Below are positions 8,348-17,555 of a stretch of DNA of 64,000 nt, in pieces. The stretch lies in the NCBI GenBank assembly GCA_937926105.1, contig CALANS010000028.1, positions 1 to 64,000 of the forward strand. Direction: 5' to 3'. The DNA is from an uncultured Actinomycetes bacterium. GTDB lineage: Bacteria; Actinomycetota; Actinomycetes; Mycobacteriales; Nakamurellaceae. The position numbers were made by a program, and so were the translations under genes. Under the pieces are notes generated by a model. That model was not told the DNA's origin. It searched no databases and saw only the letters and a program-made list of their open reading frames with translations. How positions within the stretch are numbered: the stretch's first letter is position 1; the number at the start of each line of letters is the position of its first letter.

Positions 8348-9484
8348 CTACGCATGGATCGGCACCTGCCACGAGCCCCCGGCAACGACCCCCGCCACCG
8401 ACAAGTCCGTGTCGAGCACCAGCAGGTCCGCCCGCTTGCCCGGCTCGATGCTGCCGATCGCGCCGTGAACTCCTAGGGTCCGTGCAGGGGTGATCGTCGC
8501 GGCTGTGATCGCATCGCACAGAGGCACGCCCGCGTCGTGAACGGCGTGCCGCACCGCGCGCGCCATCGTCAAGGTACTTCCGGCGAGTGACGTTCCGTCC
8601 GCCAGCATCGCGCGTCCGTCGCGCACGTCCAATGCGACATCGCCGTGCCGGTAGACGCCATCTCCCAGCCCGGTTGCCACGCTAGAGTCGGTGACAAGCG
8701 CAACGCGACCCGATCCAATCGTCTGGAAGACGTACTCCACCATCCGATCGGAAAGGTGGAATCCATCCACGATGAGCTCACAGGTCACCCGCTCATCCGC
8801 CAGGGCCGCGAGCGCCGGTCCGGGGTCCCGATGATGGATCTGGCGCATCCCGTTGAACAGGTGAGTCGCGACCACAATGCCGAGGTCGAATGCGTGCCTT
8901 GATTCCTCAAAGCTGGCATCCGTGTGCCCCAGCGTCGGGATGGCTCCCGCCTGTCGAGCTTCGCGGATCAGGTCGAATCCGCCAGGCAACTCGGGCGCTA
9001 TCGCGACCATCTTGACGCCCGGACGGCATGCCTCCAGCAATCGCCGGCACAGAGCCGCATCTGGCGGCAGGAGATCCTCGTTCCGATGGGCTCCCTTCCG
9101 GATAGGGCTCAAGAAGGGACCCTCGAAGAACGTGCCAAGTACCCCACTGCAATCGATCAGTTCGCTGATCGCAGCAGCGGAACCGATCATGCAGGGTTGT
9201 TGGTCGGAGGTGATACCGCACACCACGGACGTCGACCCGGAGTGCCGGTGGTAATCGACAATTGCGCTGGATGCCTCGCGGTTTGCGGAGTTGAAGCTGT
9301 GGCCCATAGCACCGTGCATGTGCATATCGACGAGCCCCGCCGTCAGTAGGCGCCCTCCGAGGTCGGTGCCGGAGGGCCGTGGTGTCGAGCCCACCTCGGC
9401 TATGACGCCGTCCTCCCAGGCGACCCATCCGTCGTCGACGAGACTGTTCCCGATCACGAGTCGAGCATTGCGAACGATTTCCAC
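8348..9484 (-). CDS. nagA: N-acetylglucosamine-6-phosphate deacetylase
   Basis: Removes acetate from GlcNAc-6-phosphate to give glucosamine-6-phosphate. I start it at GTG 9484 (VEIVRNARLVIGN) because AGGAG sits 7 bases upstream and this matches the family N-terminus; ATG 9502 would add six residues. It has 378 residues. The amidohydrolase metal-site motifs are HMH in VDMHMHGAMGHS, the Glu of FFEGPFLSPIRKGAH, the His of PTLGHTDASFEE, and the catalytic Asp of LVTDSS. It begins 3-21 bases after the ROK kinase gene ends, so the two are co-transcribed and NagA acts on that kinase's product. Confidence 0.92.
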   Translation of the reverse strand: MEIVRNARLVIGNSLVDDGWVAWEDGVIAEVGSTPRPSGTDLGGRLLTAGLVDMHMHGAMGHSFNSANREASSAIVDYHRHSGSTSVVCGITSDQQPCMIGSAAAISELIDCSGVLGTFFEGPFLSPIRKGAHRNEDLLPPDAALCRRLLEACRPGVKMVAIAPELPGGFDLIREARQAGAIPTLGHTDASFEESRHAFDLGIVVATHLFNGMRQIHHRDPGPALAALADERVTCELIVDGFHLSDRMVEYVFQTIGSGRVALVTDSSVATGLGDGVYRHGDVALDVRDGRAMLADGTSLAGSTLTMARAVRHAVHDAGVPLCDAITAATITPARTLGVHGAIGSIEPGKRADLLVLDTDLSVAGVVAGGSWQVPIHA

Positions 9485-9505
9485 TCCAGAACTCCTCATC
9501 ATCGT

Positions 9506-10444
9506 TCAGGCTGGCTGCGGACCTAACTCGTCGATCATCGCCAGCGCCGCCCCGATACAACCCGAATTGTCACCGAGATCAGCGCCCACCACGGCGGGCC
9601 GCGGCCGATTGGGCGTCAGATCTTCGATGGCCCGCCGCAGTGGTACCAGCAATGTGCTGCCTGCCAAGGAAAGGCCGCCACCGATGATGTAGTGATCAAT
9701 GTTCAGCAAACAGTATGAGTAGACGATTGCTTGCGCGAGGGCGCTGCTGGCATCGAGCCACACTCTGGCGGCGTGTTCATCACCGGCCAGCACGGCCTCG
9801 GCGACCTGGCGGGCGTCAACTTCGTCCAGCCCGGAACCTGGATGAAACCGACGGGAAATGGCCGCCGCCGAGGCAACCGTCTCCAAGCAGCCCACCCTGC
9901 CACAACCGCAGGGGAAGTTCGACCCCGCCACGGGTATGTGGCCGATCTCGCCCGCGGCGTAGGAGTCACCTGCAAACGCGTGGCCGCGCATGACTATGGC
10001 GCACCCAATTCCGGTACCGATGGGGATGAACACCTGGTTCAGCCAGCCTCGACCCGCGCCGAGCCTCGACTCTGCCACGCCGCCCGCCCGGACATCATGA
10101 CGAACGGCGATGGGTAGAGCCACGGACCCGAGCCGGTCGCGCAACGCAACGTTGTGCCAGCCCAGGTTCGTGGAACTCATCGCAATGCCCCGCTCTTCGT
10201 CGACGTGGCCGGGTACCGCCAGACCCAGACCCGCCGGAGTTGTGCCACGGGCGCGTGCGCTCTCGATCAGCGACAGGACAAACCGATAGATCCGATCGAC
10301 GACCGCATCAGCTCCCTCGGCCCTCCGAGTGGCGACGCGCGACTGAGTCAGTATCGAGCCGTCCATCGAGACGAGGGCACCCTTGAGGAAGGTTCCGCCA
10401 ACGTCTAGCGCCACGACACAGCGCCGCTCCACCTGAGCAATCAT
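9506..10444 (-). CDS. ROK-family sugar kinase (probable N-acetylglucosamine kinase)
   Basis: ATP-dependent sugar kinase, most likely making GlcNAc-6-phosphate for NagA. The start at 10444 (MIAQVERRCVVALDVGGTF) puts the phosphate-binding loop DVGGTFLKG at the N-terminus as in the family. The frame is open further upstream to 10747 but shows no similarity there. It has 312 residues. The ROK zinc motif is visible as CGCGRVGCLE, and the catalytic region reads LGLAVPGHVDEERG. It is transcribed with nagA and lies divergent to the sugar ABC transporter. A glucokinase or ManNAc kinase role is possible; the neighbours favour GlcNAc. Confidence 0.85.
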   Translation of the reverse strand: MIAQVERRCVVALDVGGTFLKGALVSMDGSILTQSRVATRRAEGADAVVDRIYRFVLSLIESARARGTTPAGLGLAVPGHVDEERGIAMSSTNLGWHNVALRDRLGSVALPIAVRHDVRAGGVAESRLGAGRGWLNQVFIPIGTGIGCAIVMRGHAFAGDSYAAGEIGHIPVAGSNFPCGCGRVGCLETVASAAAISRRFHPGSGLDEVDARQVAEAVLAGDEHAARVWLDASSALAQAIVYSYCLLNIDHYIIGGGLSLAGSTLLVPLRRAIEDLTPNRPRPAVVGADLGDNSGCIGAALAMIDELGPQPA

Positions 10445-10724
10445 GGCTCCAACTGTCGCTTGGTGACGTGCATCGGTATGCCGGTACTTCGTCGAGGACG
10501 AACTCGACGGTGCCAGAGCGACACGGCGGAATTGAACCGCAGCTCTGCGCGTCGTGGAGGGCCCCCGGGACCGACAGCACAGTGTCGCCCGCGAGGTTGT
10601 TCGACTGTTCCGCGCATCGCGGGTCGAGTCCATGGCATGCCGTGATCGGTGTCGGCGCACATGACGAACTTGCCTCCTCGGATCTTGACAACCTGGTCTC
10701 CATGCGTCAGGGTATGACCCTACA

Positions 10725-10736
10725 GCAAGCGCTTGC
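10725..10736. promoter_or_regulatory. Likely LacI-family operator
   Basis: GCAAGCGCTTGC is a perfect 12-base palindrome with a central CG, the classic form of a LacI-family operator. It lies in the 338-base divergent region between the ROK kinase gene (start 10444) and the sugar-binding-protein gene (start 10783). It is about 47 bases before the latter's ATG and about 35 bases after a TTGACA hexamer (10685-10690). It is a natural target for the regulator at 7196-8200. Nothing else clear is seen in the gap. Confidence 0.6.
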
Positions 10737-10782
10737 ACGAACATCAAATCCTAGGCTCTGGCTCATGGGAGGAATGACGGGC

Positions 10783-12108
10783 ATGACAACAACACGCCTT
10801 GGCGTGGCCTTGGTCGCCGTAGCGACCGCCTTCGTGGCAGTGGGTTGCGCAAGCCAATCACAGGGGGGCGCCTCGTCGAGCGGCGTAGCGCCCACCCAAT
10901 CTTCTGCGAGCGGTGGAAAAGATCTATCGGGCCCCCTGACCTACGCGATTTGGGACGCCAACCAAAAGCCGGCGATGCAGCAGATCGCAGACGCGTTTAC
11001 CAAACTTCACCCCAAGGTCTCGATTACCATCGAGGTCACCCCCGGCAAGCAGTACTTCCCGAAGCGACAAACAGAGGCCACATCGAACACGCTGCCGGAC
11101 GTCTGGTGGATCAACGGCTCACGCTTCGGACTATATGCCTCACAGGGCAAGCTGATGTCGTTGCAGGGACTCGTGGACAGCCATCAAATCGACCCGTCCA
11201 ATTACCCCGATTCACTGGTAGCACCCGCGATGTGGAAGGGTGAGCTTTACGGTGCACCGAAGGACTACGACACTATCGGGGTATTTTACAACAAGGCCAT
11301 CTTCGACAAGGCTGGCGTCCAATACCCCAGTAAGGGCTGGAACTGGGCGGAGTTCCAGTCTGACGCTATCAAGATCAGTCAGGCTCTCAAAAGCGATGGG
11401 ATCTACGGCAACGTCACCGATCTCAGCGATGGGCAGGGCGGCTACTACAACACGATTAAGCAGGCGGGGGGCTACATCCTCTCTGAGGACAAGTCTAAGC
11501 TTGGGTTCGACGACCCCAAGTCGATGAAAGGCTTGCAGTTCTGGGTCGATCTGATCGCCAAGGGCGGGGAGCCAACCCTGCAAGAGATTGCTGACACCTC
11601 GGATGACCAGCGCTTCATTTCGGGCAAGGCGGCGATGTGGTGGACCGGGTCGTGGAGTGCCGCTCAGGTCAACGACTCCCCGGTCGCCAAAGACGTGTCC
11701 GTCGCCCCGTTACCGAAGGGTGAAGTCGCCGCCAGCGTCATGAGCGGAATATCTAACGTAGTCAGTACGAATACCAAGAACAAGGACGCAGCCCTGGCGT
11801 TCGTGGCGTACCTTGGTGGTAAAGATGCCGCGTTGGTGCAGGCGAAAACGGGCACGGTGATACCAGCATTCAACGGAACGCAGGATGCCTGGGTAGATGC
11901 CTACCCTTCCAGCATGAACGTCCAGGCGTTCGTCGACCAGGTAGCCGACGGCAGCGCCTTTCCCTACCCGACGAGCCTCGACTCCGGCGCCTGGCAGACG
12001 ATAGAGCGAGAGATGCTCCCCGACGTGTTCGACGGCAAGGCAGACCTCGACTCGGTTGCCAAAGACCTCACACAAAAGGGCGACGAGGCACTATCGAGTG
12101 AGGGCTGA
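10783..12108 (+). CDS. Sugar ABC transporter substrate-binding lipoprotein
   Basis: Extracellular family 1 solute-binding protein of a CUT1-type oligosaccharide importer. ATG 10783 has GGAGGA 9 bases upstream (in-frame ATGs at 10765 and 10774 are less likely). It gives 441 residues with a lipoprotein signal: MTTTR, a hydrophobic stretch and a lipobox ending at Cys22. A Ser/Gly/Gln-rich linker follows, then a binding domain (TYAIWDANQKPAMQQIADAF, LPDVWWINGSRFGLYA). It leads an operon with two permeases. The palindrome at 10725-10736 suggests LacI control. The substrate is not readable from sequence; GlcNAc-containing oligosaccharides are inferred from the neighbours. Confidence 0.9.
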   Translation: MTTTRLGVALVAVATAFVAVGCASQSQGGASSSGVAPTQSSASGGKDLSGPLTYAIWDANQKPAMQQIADAFTKLHPKVSITIEVTPGKQYFPKRQTEATSNTLPDVWWINGSRFGLYASQGKLMSLQGLVDSHQIDPSNYPDSLVAPAMWKGELYGAPKDYDTIGVFYNKAIFDKAGVQYPSKGWNWAEFQSDAIKISQALKSDGIYGNVTDLSDGQGGYYNTIKQAGGYILSEDKSKLGFDDPKSMKGLQFWVDLIAKGGEPTLQEIADTSDDQRFISGKAAMWWTGSWSAAQVNDSPVAKDVSVAPLPKGEVAASVMSGISNVVSTNTKNKDAALAFVAYLGGKDAALVQAKTGTVIPAFNGTQDAWVDAYPSSMNVQAFVDQVADGSAFPYPTSLDSGAWQTIEREMLPDVFDGKADLDSVAKDLTQKGDEALSSEG

Positions 12109-12123
12109 CCTATCGGTACTACC

Positions 12124-13071
12124 GTGCCCTCGACCCGGGGTGACCGACAGGTACCTCCTGGCGACCACCCCGGGACCGGGAGCCAGCAACACGCGCGTGA
12201 AGACGGCTGGTGGCCCTGGGCATTCGTCCTGCCCTTCTTCTCGGGGCTGGTGGTCTTCTCGATCTGGCCCACGCTCAAGACCGGATTTGACAGTCTGACC
12301 AAGAGTGGCCCGTTCGGCGGAGCAAGTTGGGTTGGGCTGGCCAATTATGCAACGCTATTCACGGATCCGGCGGTGTATCGCGCGGCGCTCAACACAGTGA
12401 TACTCGCAGCCATTCTCATGGTATCGGTCCCGTTGGCACTCGTTCTGGCCGGCCTGGTCAATCGCAAGGGGCTCCGCGGAGCTTCGGTTTACCGGGTCAT
12501 CTATTTTCTTCCCTATGTCACGATGCCAACGGCGATCGCGCTGGTATGGAGGCTGATCTATAATCATGACTCTGGTGTTCTCAATTGGGTTCTCGGACTC
12601 GTCGGAATCGATGGACCATACTGGATCTCGACACCGTGGTACTCACTGGTAGCCGTCGGTATCCTCGGAGTCTGGAGCCTGCTGGGCTTCAACATGATCA
12701 TCTACTTGGCGGCGATGCGTCGTGTGCCACCGGAACTCTACGAAGCCGCCGACTTGGACGGTGCCGGACCCTGGCGACAACTCTTCAATGTGACGTTTCC
12801 GATGCTCCGTGCCACCACGTTTTTCGTGAGCGTTGTCACGTTGATCGCCGGTCTGCAGACGTTTGACCTGCTGTATGCATTACTAGGCCCCACGAATCCG
12901 GTAATGAGTAAGTCGCAGTCTCTGGTGTATTTGTTCTACCAGCAGGGGTTCGAAATTCATAACCAAGGGTACGCGGCGGCGATTGCAGTCCTTATTGTCG
13001 TTCTGATTGGGTGCGTCACCGCCGTTCAGTTCGCCTTCCGAAGTCGGAGGGATGATGAAATCGCCTACTAG
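12124..13071 (+). CDS. Sugar ABC transporter permease (first)
   Basis: Inner-membrane permease of the CUT1 importer. It has 315 residues from GTG 12124. About six transmembrane helices begin at WAFVLPFFSGLVVFSIWP. The cytoplasmic EAA loop reads EAADLDGAGPWRQLFNVTFP and docks the ATPase. It starts 15 bases after the binding-protein gene, and a small hairpin (GAGGGC at 12100, GCCCTC at 12126) spans this junction and covers the start codon. It overlaps the second permease by about 17-20 bases. Codon use is visibly less GC-biased than in the ribosomal block. Confidence 0.9.
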   Translation: MPSTRGDRQVPPGDHPGTGSQQHAREDGWWPWAFVLPFFSGLVVFSIWPTLKTGFDSLTKSGPFGGASWVGLANYATLFTDPAVYRAALNTVILAAILMVSVPLALVLAGLVNRKGLRGASVYRVIYFLPYVTMPTAIALVWRLIYNHDSGVLNWVLGLVGIDGPYWISTPWYSLVAVGILGVWSLLGFNMIIYLAAMRRVPPELYEAADLDGAGPWRQLFNVTFPMLRATTFFVSVVTLIAGLQTFDLLYALLGPTNPVMSKSQSLVYLFYQQGFEIHNQGYAAAIAVLIVVLIGCVTAVQFAFRSRRDDEIAY

Positions 13072-13882
13072 AGGTCGTCGATCGAATATCGCGGCTCACG
13101 TTATTCTGGGTGGCGGCGGGATCACCATGGTGTTCCCTTTCGTCTGGATGCTACTGGTGTCCGTGCAGACGAAGGCGGAGTCCATCAGCACCCCACCCAC
13201 CTTTTGGACGTGGCAACCGCGTTTCACGAACTTTTCGACGGTTCTCAATTTGATACCGCTCGGCCATCAGCTGTTCGTATCTGTGATGATCACGGTATTG
13301 CGGGTCGCCGCACAAGTCGCGCTGTGCTCGCTGGCCGGGTATGCGCTCGCTCGGATGCGCTTCAGGGGCCGGGGGGCGATCTTGGCAGCCACGCTGGCGG
13401 TCTTGATGGTTCCCGGGCAAGCCTTCCTGATACCGACCTATCAAATTGTGAATAGCCTGGGGCTGCTCGGCACGATCTGGGGCTTGGTCCTGCCAGGATT
13501 CTTCAGCGCGTTCGGTACGTTCCTCATGCGCCAGTTCTTTATCACGCTACCCCGGGACATTGTCGAAGCGGCCCGCTTGGATGGCTGCTCGACGCCACGC
13601 TTGTTCGCGCAGATCCTGCTTCCCCTGGTTGCGCCGGGCATGCAGGCTTTGGCAATCATTACAGCCCTGTGGTCGTGGTCGGAGCTGATGTGGCCATTGG
13701 TCGCAACAACGCGTTCGGAGGATATGCCGGCGGCCGTAGGGATCGCGACGCTGGGCACTGAGCATGATCCAAACTACCCGCAGCTGATGGCTGCCGCCAT
13801 CATGGTCATGGCGCCGATCCTCATTGTGTTCATCGTCTTCCAGAAGCGTGTCCTCGCGGGCATATCGTTGTCGGGGGCGTAA
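13055..13882 (+). CDS. Sugar ABC transporter permease (second)
   Basis: Second CUT1 permease. ATG 13052 and ATG 13055 both follow CGGAGG (13045-13050); I use 13055 for its better spacing. It has 275 residues with about six membrane helices (VILGGGGITMVFPFVWMLLV near the start) and an EAA loop (EAARLDGCSTPRLFAQILLP). It overlaps the end of the first permease. No ATPase gene accompanies this transporter anywhere in the window, so a shared MsmK/MsiK-type ATPase encoded elsewhere must energise it, as is common in actinobacteria. Confidence 0.9.
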   Translation: MKSPTRGRRSNIAAHVILGGGGITMVFPFVWMLLVSVQTKAESISTPPTFWTWQPRFTNFSTVLNLIPLGHQLFVSVMITVLRVAAQVALCSLAGYALARMRFRGRGAILAATLAVLMVPGQAFLIPTYQIVNSLGLLGTIWGLVLPGFFSAFGTFLMRQFFITLPRDIVEAARLDGCSTPRLFAQILLPLVAPGMQALAIITALWSWSELMWPLVATTRSEDMPAAVGIATLGTEHDPNYPQLMAAAIMVMAPILIVFIVFQKRVLAGISLSGA

Positions 13883-13898
13883 TGAAGAAGAGGTCACG

Positions 13899-15377
13899 AT
13901 GGCACGGAGTGGAGGGGCAGCAATGATGTGCTCGGACGGGCCGACCCTGGATGGTGGGCCGTTTCCGATCGAGGCCGATCGGGGGTGGCGCACGTTGTAT
14001 GCGTCGTACCCTTCGAGTGCACGCCTGCGGAACCGGGGAATGGGACTGATCGGCTATACCTGGGAGGAGAATGGGCCTTCTATCGCGGTTCGGGATGGGC
14101 GCGGGAGCCTTAGGGCATCGATCGCTAGTATGACTTCGCTCCCGTTTGTGGATGTCCTCTACATTCGATGTGACTGGCGGGATGTGCAGAGCGTAGGTGG
14201 CAGCCTGGACCTGGGCGAGGTCTGGCATCATACGGTCGCCTTTGCTCGAGATGCCGGTCTCCGGATTGCGTTCAGAATCCAAGCTTCCAACCCGGATCGG
14301 CCCGATGGTAGGCCGGCGCTTCCGGACTTCCTGCTCGACCGGATTCCGATGCACGAGATCGGCGATGCAAGAAGGAAGTATGGTGTTCGGCGGATGCTGG
14401 AGCCGGATTATGGGTCGCCCGAGTACGCGAAGGCATTCAGCGAACTCAACGAGTTGCTGGCAGAGAAATTTAATGGGGATCCATCGGTCGAGTTCGTGGA
14501 TCTCATGATGTACGGGTTCTGGGGGGAGGGACATACCGGGAATCTTCCTTCGCCGTTCAAGTCGTATGCACACGCGAGGGATACGTTCCTGTCGCTGACG
14601 GCGCTGCAGTTGGACGTGTGGGACTGCGCACCCCTTGCGGTCAACCTGCAACCCGACATCAGCTGCGTTGGGAATCGCGAAGTACGTGAGCTGGCGATGG
14701 CACGTGGCGCGTGGGTTCGAACGGATAGCGTGATCCTGGAGGAGCCCGAGCAAATCGGACTGCTGCGAAATCGGCCAGCGGAGTGTGCGGCGATCGTGGA
14801 GGACGGCTCGTACCGCACGTACGCGTGCGAGCTAAACGTTGCGGACCCCTTGTGCTCCTATCAGGCCGGCAAGCTAGACAACATGGTGGCTCACGCGCTT
14901 GACGCCGGAGCGAACTACTGGGCGCTGTGGACCGAGGCGGACAACATCCGCCGGTATGCCGCCGAGTCGGATGCTCTGGCGCAGCTGTGTAGCAAGATCG
15001 GATATCGGGTGAGACCGGCATGGATATGGCAACGCAGACTCGAGCACTCAAGCGATCTCGTCATTTCGCTTGTGAACGATGGTGTCGCGGGGGTTCCCGG
15101 GCAGCTGCGGCTGTCCCTCTACGGCAGGGGCAGGACATTGATCTCGTCAGGATTGCTGCCACGTGGCGCGCCCGGGCCTGGCGGGCATATCCAAGTGTCC
15201 ATGCCCGTGCACGATGCGGCATTGGGGTCGGAGGCAGCCTTGGAATTGAGTATCGAAGACCGTGCACGGAGATCGTTTCCTGTCGCCTGGGGATGCCGCG
15301 GTGTGAGTGTTCCCGGCGACCGCATCGCCTTCGGATTGGCCAGGACGGACGACGAAGGCTGGCGGAGCGGTATCTGA
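13899..15377 (+). CDS. Glycoside-hydrolase-like protein of unknown specificity
   Basis: Not confidently identified. The 492-residue product (start 13899, or 13923 with a better GGAGG site) has no signal peptide and looks like a TIM-barrel glycoside hydrolase. It begins YASYPSSARLRNRGMGLIGY, has barrel-like strands (FVDVLYIRCDW, LRIAFRIQ) and acidic candidates in LMMYGFWGEGHTG and YWALWTEADN. About 110 C-terminal residues resemble a beta-sandwich. It may belong near the DUF4832-type glycosidase-like proteins, from memory only. It starts 16 bases after the second permease, so a role in cleaving the imported oligosaccharide in the cytoplasm is the best guess. Confidence 0.7.
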   Translation: MARSGGAAMMCSDGPTLDGGPFPIEADRGWRTLYASYPSSARLRNRGMGLIGYTWEENGPSIAVRDGRGSLRASIASMTSLPFVDVLYIRCDWRDVQSVGGSLDLGEVWHHTVAFARDAGLRIAFRIQASNPDRPDGRPALPDFLLDRIPMHEIGDARRKYGVRRMLEPDYGSPEYAKAFSELNELLAEKFNGDPSVEFVDLMMYGFWGEGHTGNLPSPFKSYAHARDTFLSLTALQLDVWDCAPLAVNLQPDISCVGNREVRELAMARGAWVRTDSVILEEPEQIGLLRNRPAECAAIVEDGSYRTYACELNVADPLCSYQAGKLDNMVAHALDAGANYWALWTEADNIRRYAAESDALAQLCSKIGYRVRPAWIWQRRLEHSSDLVISLVNDGVAGVPGQLRLSLYGRGRTLISSGLLPRGAPGPGGHIQVSMPVHDAALGSEAALELSIEDRARRSFPVAWGCRGVSVPGDRIAFGLARTDDEGWRSGI

Positions 15378-15427
15378 GATCGAAGGGGTGGCCACGGCAT
15401 GTCTGGACGCGGTGTGGAGGTGCAGTG

Positions 15428-17398
15428 GTGCGGGTAGTTGACGAGCTGTTCGCGGCTCCGCCCCGCGAGGGGATGGTGGCCCACTTTGTGCTCGGGTATG
15501 CATCCGAACTCGAAAGGCTAGCGGCGGAGCGACGGCGAGCGCTTCTTGCTCGGGCGGATGAGCACGGGCGAGAGGAACACGTTGCGCGGGCCCGCGCCCG
15601 CTTGCGGCAGATTCTCGGGCTCGACCTTCTCCCGAGATCCGGCGGCATCTCCGTGGTGGATACGGTCGATCATGCAGGATTCGCGGTGGACAAGCTGGTT
15701 TTTGAGGCGACTCGTGGTCTTCCGGTACCGGCTTTGGTATATCGACCCCATGGTAGTGGACCCTTTCCGGGTGTCGTGCATGCGCCCGGTCACTGGATGG
15801 AGGATGGCAAATTGGCCGGCCCCATTCAGCGTTTGAACGAACAATTGGTGAGAATGGGCATGGTCGTGTTGTGTTTTGACCCGATCGGTCAGGGAGAACG
15901 TCGCATTGGATGGCATCAACACGGCCAGTTGGGGCCGCTGCTGGTGGGGGTGACGACGCTGGGTGCGATGGTCGCGGAAAACCTGTTTGCATTGAGCGTG
16001 TTGGAGTCAATGCCGGTTGTTTCGAAGACCTCGCTCGCTATGATCGGTGCTTCGGGCGGAGGCTTCACAACCCTGTTCTCTTCGGCACTGGATGACCGAT
16101 GCGCGGCTTCCGTCGTGTCCAGCATCGTCAATACCAACGTCGGCCAGTTGCGGGATGCAGCATTTGGCACCGGCTGGGATGGGTGGGTTGACCTGTGCAA
16201 TCAAGTTCCCGATCTGTTTTCGATCGGCGATTTGGGTGATGTGCTCGGCCTGATTGCGCCACGGAGACTGCTGATCGCGAATGCTGTTGACGACTCGCCC
16301 TTTCCGCTGGCCGGCTCGCGGTCTGTCAGGGCCGAGGTTGATGAGTACTACGCGGCGCTGGATGCGCGAGAGGCGTTTCGATATCGGGAGATTCCGGGTG
16401 GACATGGCTGGACGCCTGCAATGCGGGGGGCCTGCACGGACTTCTTGGCGGGTAGTTTCGGTATCGACGGGAGCGTGCGGGAGGGAGTGCCGGACGCGGA
16501 GCCGATGTTCAGTGCGCTGTGGAGAGTGCCGCATCATCTCGCCTCAGCGGAATCACCTCAAGAGCGTCAGGAAGGCCGGTCGGGGGGCCTGTGTCTGGAT
16601 GAGCCCGTTGATACGAACGAGGCATTGGTGGCGATGGCCCTATCCGAGGTGGCGACGATTCGCGAGACGCGACCGCGCGCGACGAGGGGGGTGGTGGCGG
16701 ACGCGTTGGGCCCATTCCCGGAGCGGTGCCCATTGGAGGTACGCGTGTCGAACCATGTCGTGAAGGGCGATGGTGAATCTCAGCGCGTGACCCTATGTGT
16801 AGAGCCGGGGATCTCGATTGACTCGGTATTTTCGTTGCCATGTAACTGGTCGGACAATTTGCCCCCGGTCCTGATCGTGGTGGACGAGGGCGGCAAGCAC
16901 CAGGGGTATCGGTCTGCGGTGTGCCAGCGTGGCCTAGCACGTGGCTGGGCGGTATTTACGGTGGATGTGAGGGGCACCGGAGAGTCGGCGATGTCCGAAT
17001 TTGAAGTGGCGTCGGGTGCATGGATGCTTGATCGAGACATGCTGAATCAGCGAGTTTGGGATATTGTTAGAACGGTTGACTATATTTCTGGTAGATATTC
17101 TTCCTCGCAACAAGTGGACAAATCTAGAATTGTACTGTGGGGTAATGGAAATTTCGGAGTTGTGGCATTGATGGCGGCTGCCCTGGATGCAAGACTGCGG
17201 GCGGTTGGATGTGATGGACCCAATTCTTTTGAGGACTTGATCTATGTCAATAGCAGGGAGACCCCGATGCTGTATCGCCATGGGTTGTTGAGGATGTTCG
17301 ACGTCGCTGACTTGTTGGGTGTCATTGCGCCGAGGACGGCATGCATTGGAAGTGGTTTAGTGATGGAACGTTTTCTCGAGACTGTCGACAGGCTTTGA
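15428..17398 (+). CDS. Two-domain alpha/beta-hydrolase, acetyl-esterase-like
   Basis: The 656-residue protein contains two alpha/beta-hydrolase folds in tandem. GTG 15428 follows GGAGG (15416-15420). Domain 1 (about 60-370) looks active: FPGVVHAPGHW oxyanion region, CFDPIGQGER, nucleophile elbow GASGGG and a GGHGW histidine, resembling acetylxylan-esterase-like Abhydrolase_7 proteins. Domain 2 (about 430-656) keeps DVRGTGES but has GNGNFG at the elbow, with Asn in place of Ser, so it is probably inactive. Base composition falls sharply toward AT near 17040-17140. No signal peptide is seen. A cytoplasmic deacetylase acting on the imported glycan is inferred. Confidence 0.7.
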   Translation: MRVVDELFAAPPREGMVAHFVLGYASELERLAAERRRALLARADEHGREEHVARARARLRQILGLDLLPRSGGISVVDTVDHAGFAVDKLVFEATRGLPVPALVYRPHGSGPFPGVVHAPGHWMEDGKLAGPIQRLNEQLVRMGMVVLCFDPIGQGERRIGWHQHGQLGPLLVGVTTLGAMVAENLFALSVLESMPVVSKTSLAMIGASGGGFTTLFSSALDDRCAASVVSSIVNTNVGQLRDAAFGTGWDGWVDLCNQVPDLFSIGDLGDVLGLIAPRRLLIANAVDDSPFPLAGSRSVRAEVDEYYAALDAREAFRYREIPGGHGWTPAMRGACTDFLAGSFGIDGSVREGVPDAEPMFSALWRVPHHLASAESPQERQEGRSGGLCLDEPVDTNEALVAMALSEVATIRETRPRATRGVVADALGPFPERCPLEVRVSNHVVKGDGESQRVTLCVEPGISIDSVFSLPCNWSDNLPPVLIVVDEGGKHQGYRSAVCQRGLARGWAVFTVDVRGTGESAMSEFEVASGAWMLDRDMLNQRVWDIVRTVDYISGRYSSSQQVDKSRIVLWGNGNFGVVALMAAALDARLRAVGCDGPNSFEDLIYVNSRETPMLYRHGLLRMFDVADLLGVIAPRTACIGSGLVMERFLETVDRL

Positions 17399-17555
17399 TG
17401 CGGCGGCCGCCTCGGGCCCTTCTGAACCCTGCAGTCGATTCCGTGGGTGGTGGACACGGCAGAAGGTCCATGTCGCGTGCGGGGCGAGTCAGGGCGGTCG
17501 ATTGCCTCCGTGTCTCGGTGCTCACGTGTGAGGCGTCGACGCCGTGGGGACCTGC

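Noticed and set aside
10468..10782. In-frame extension upstream of the sugar-binding-protein gene
   Set aside because: The extra 105 residues have no homology-like features and would bury the lipoprotein signal; the ribosome-binding site supports ATG 10783.
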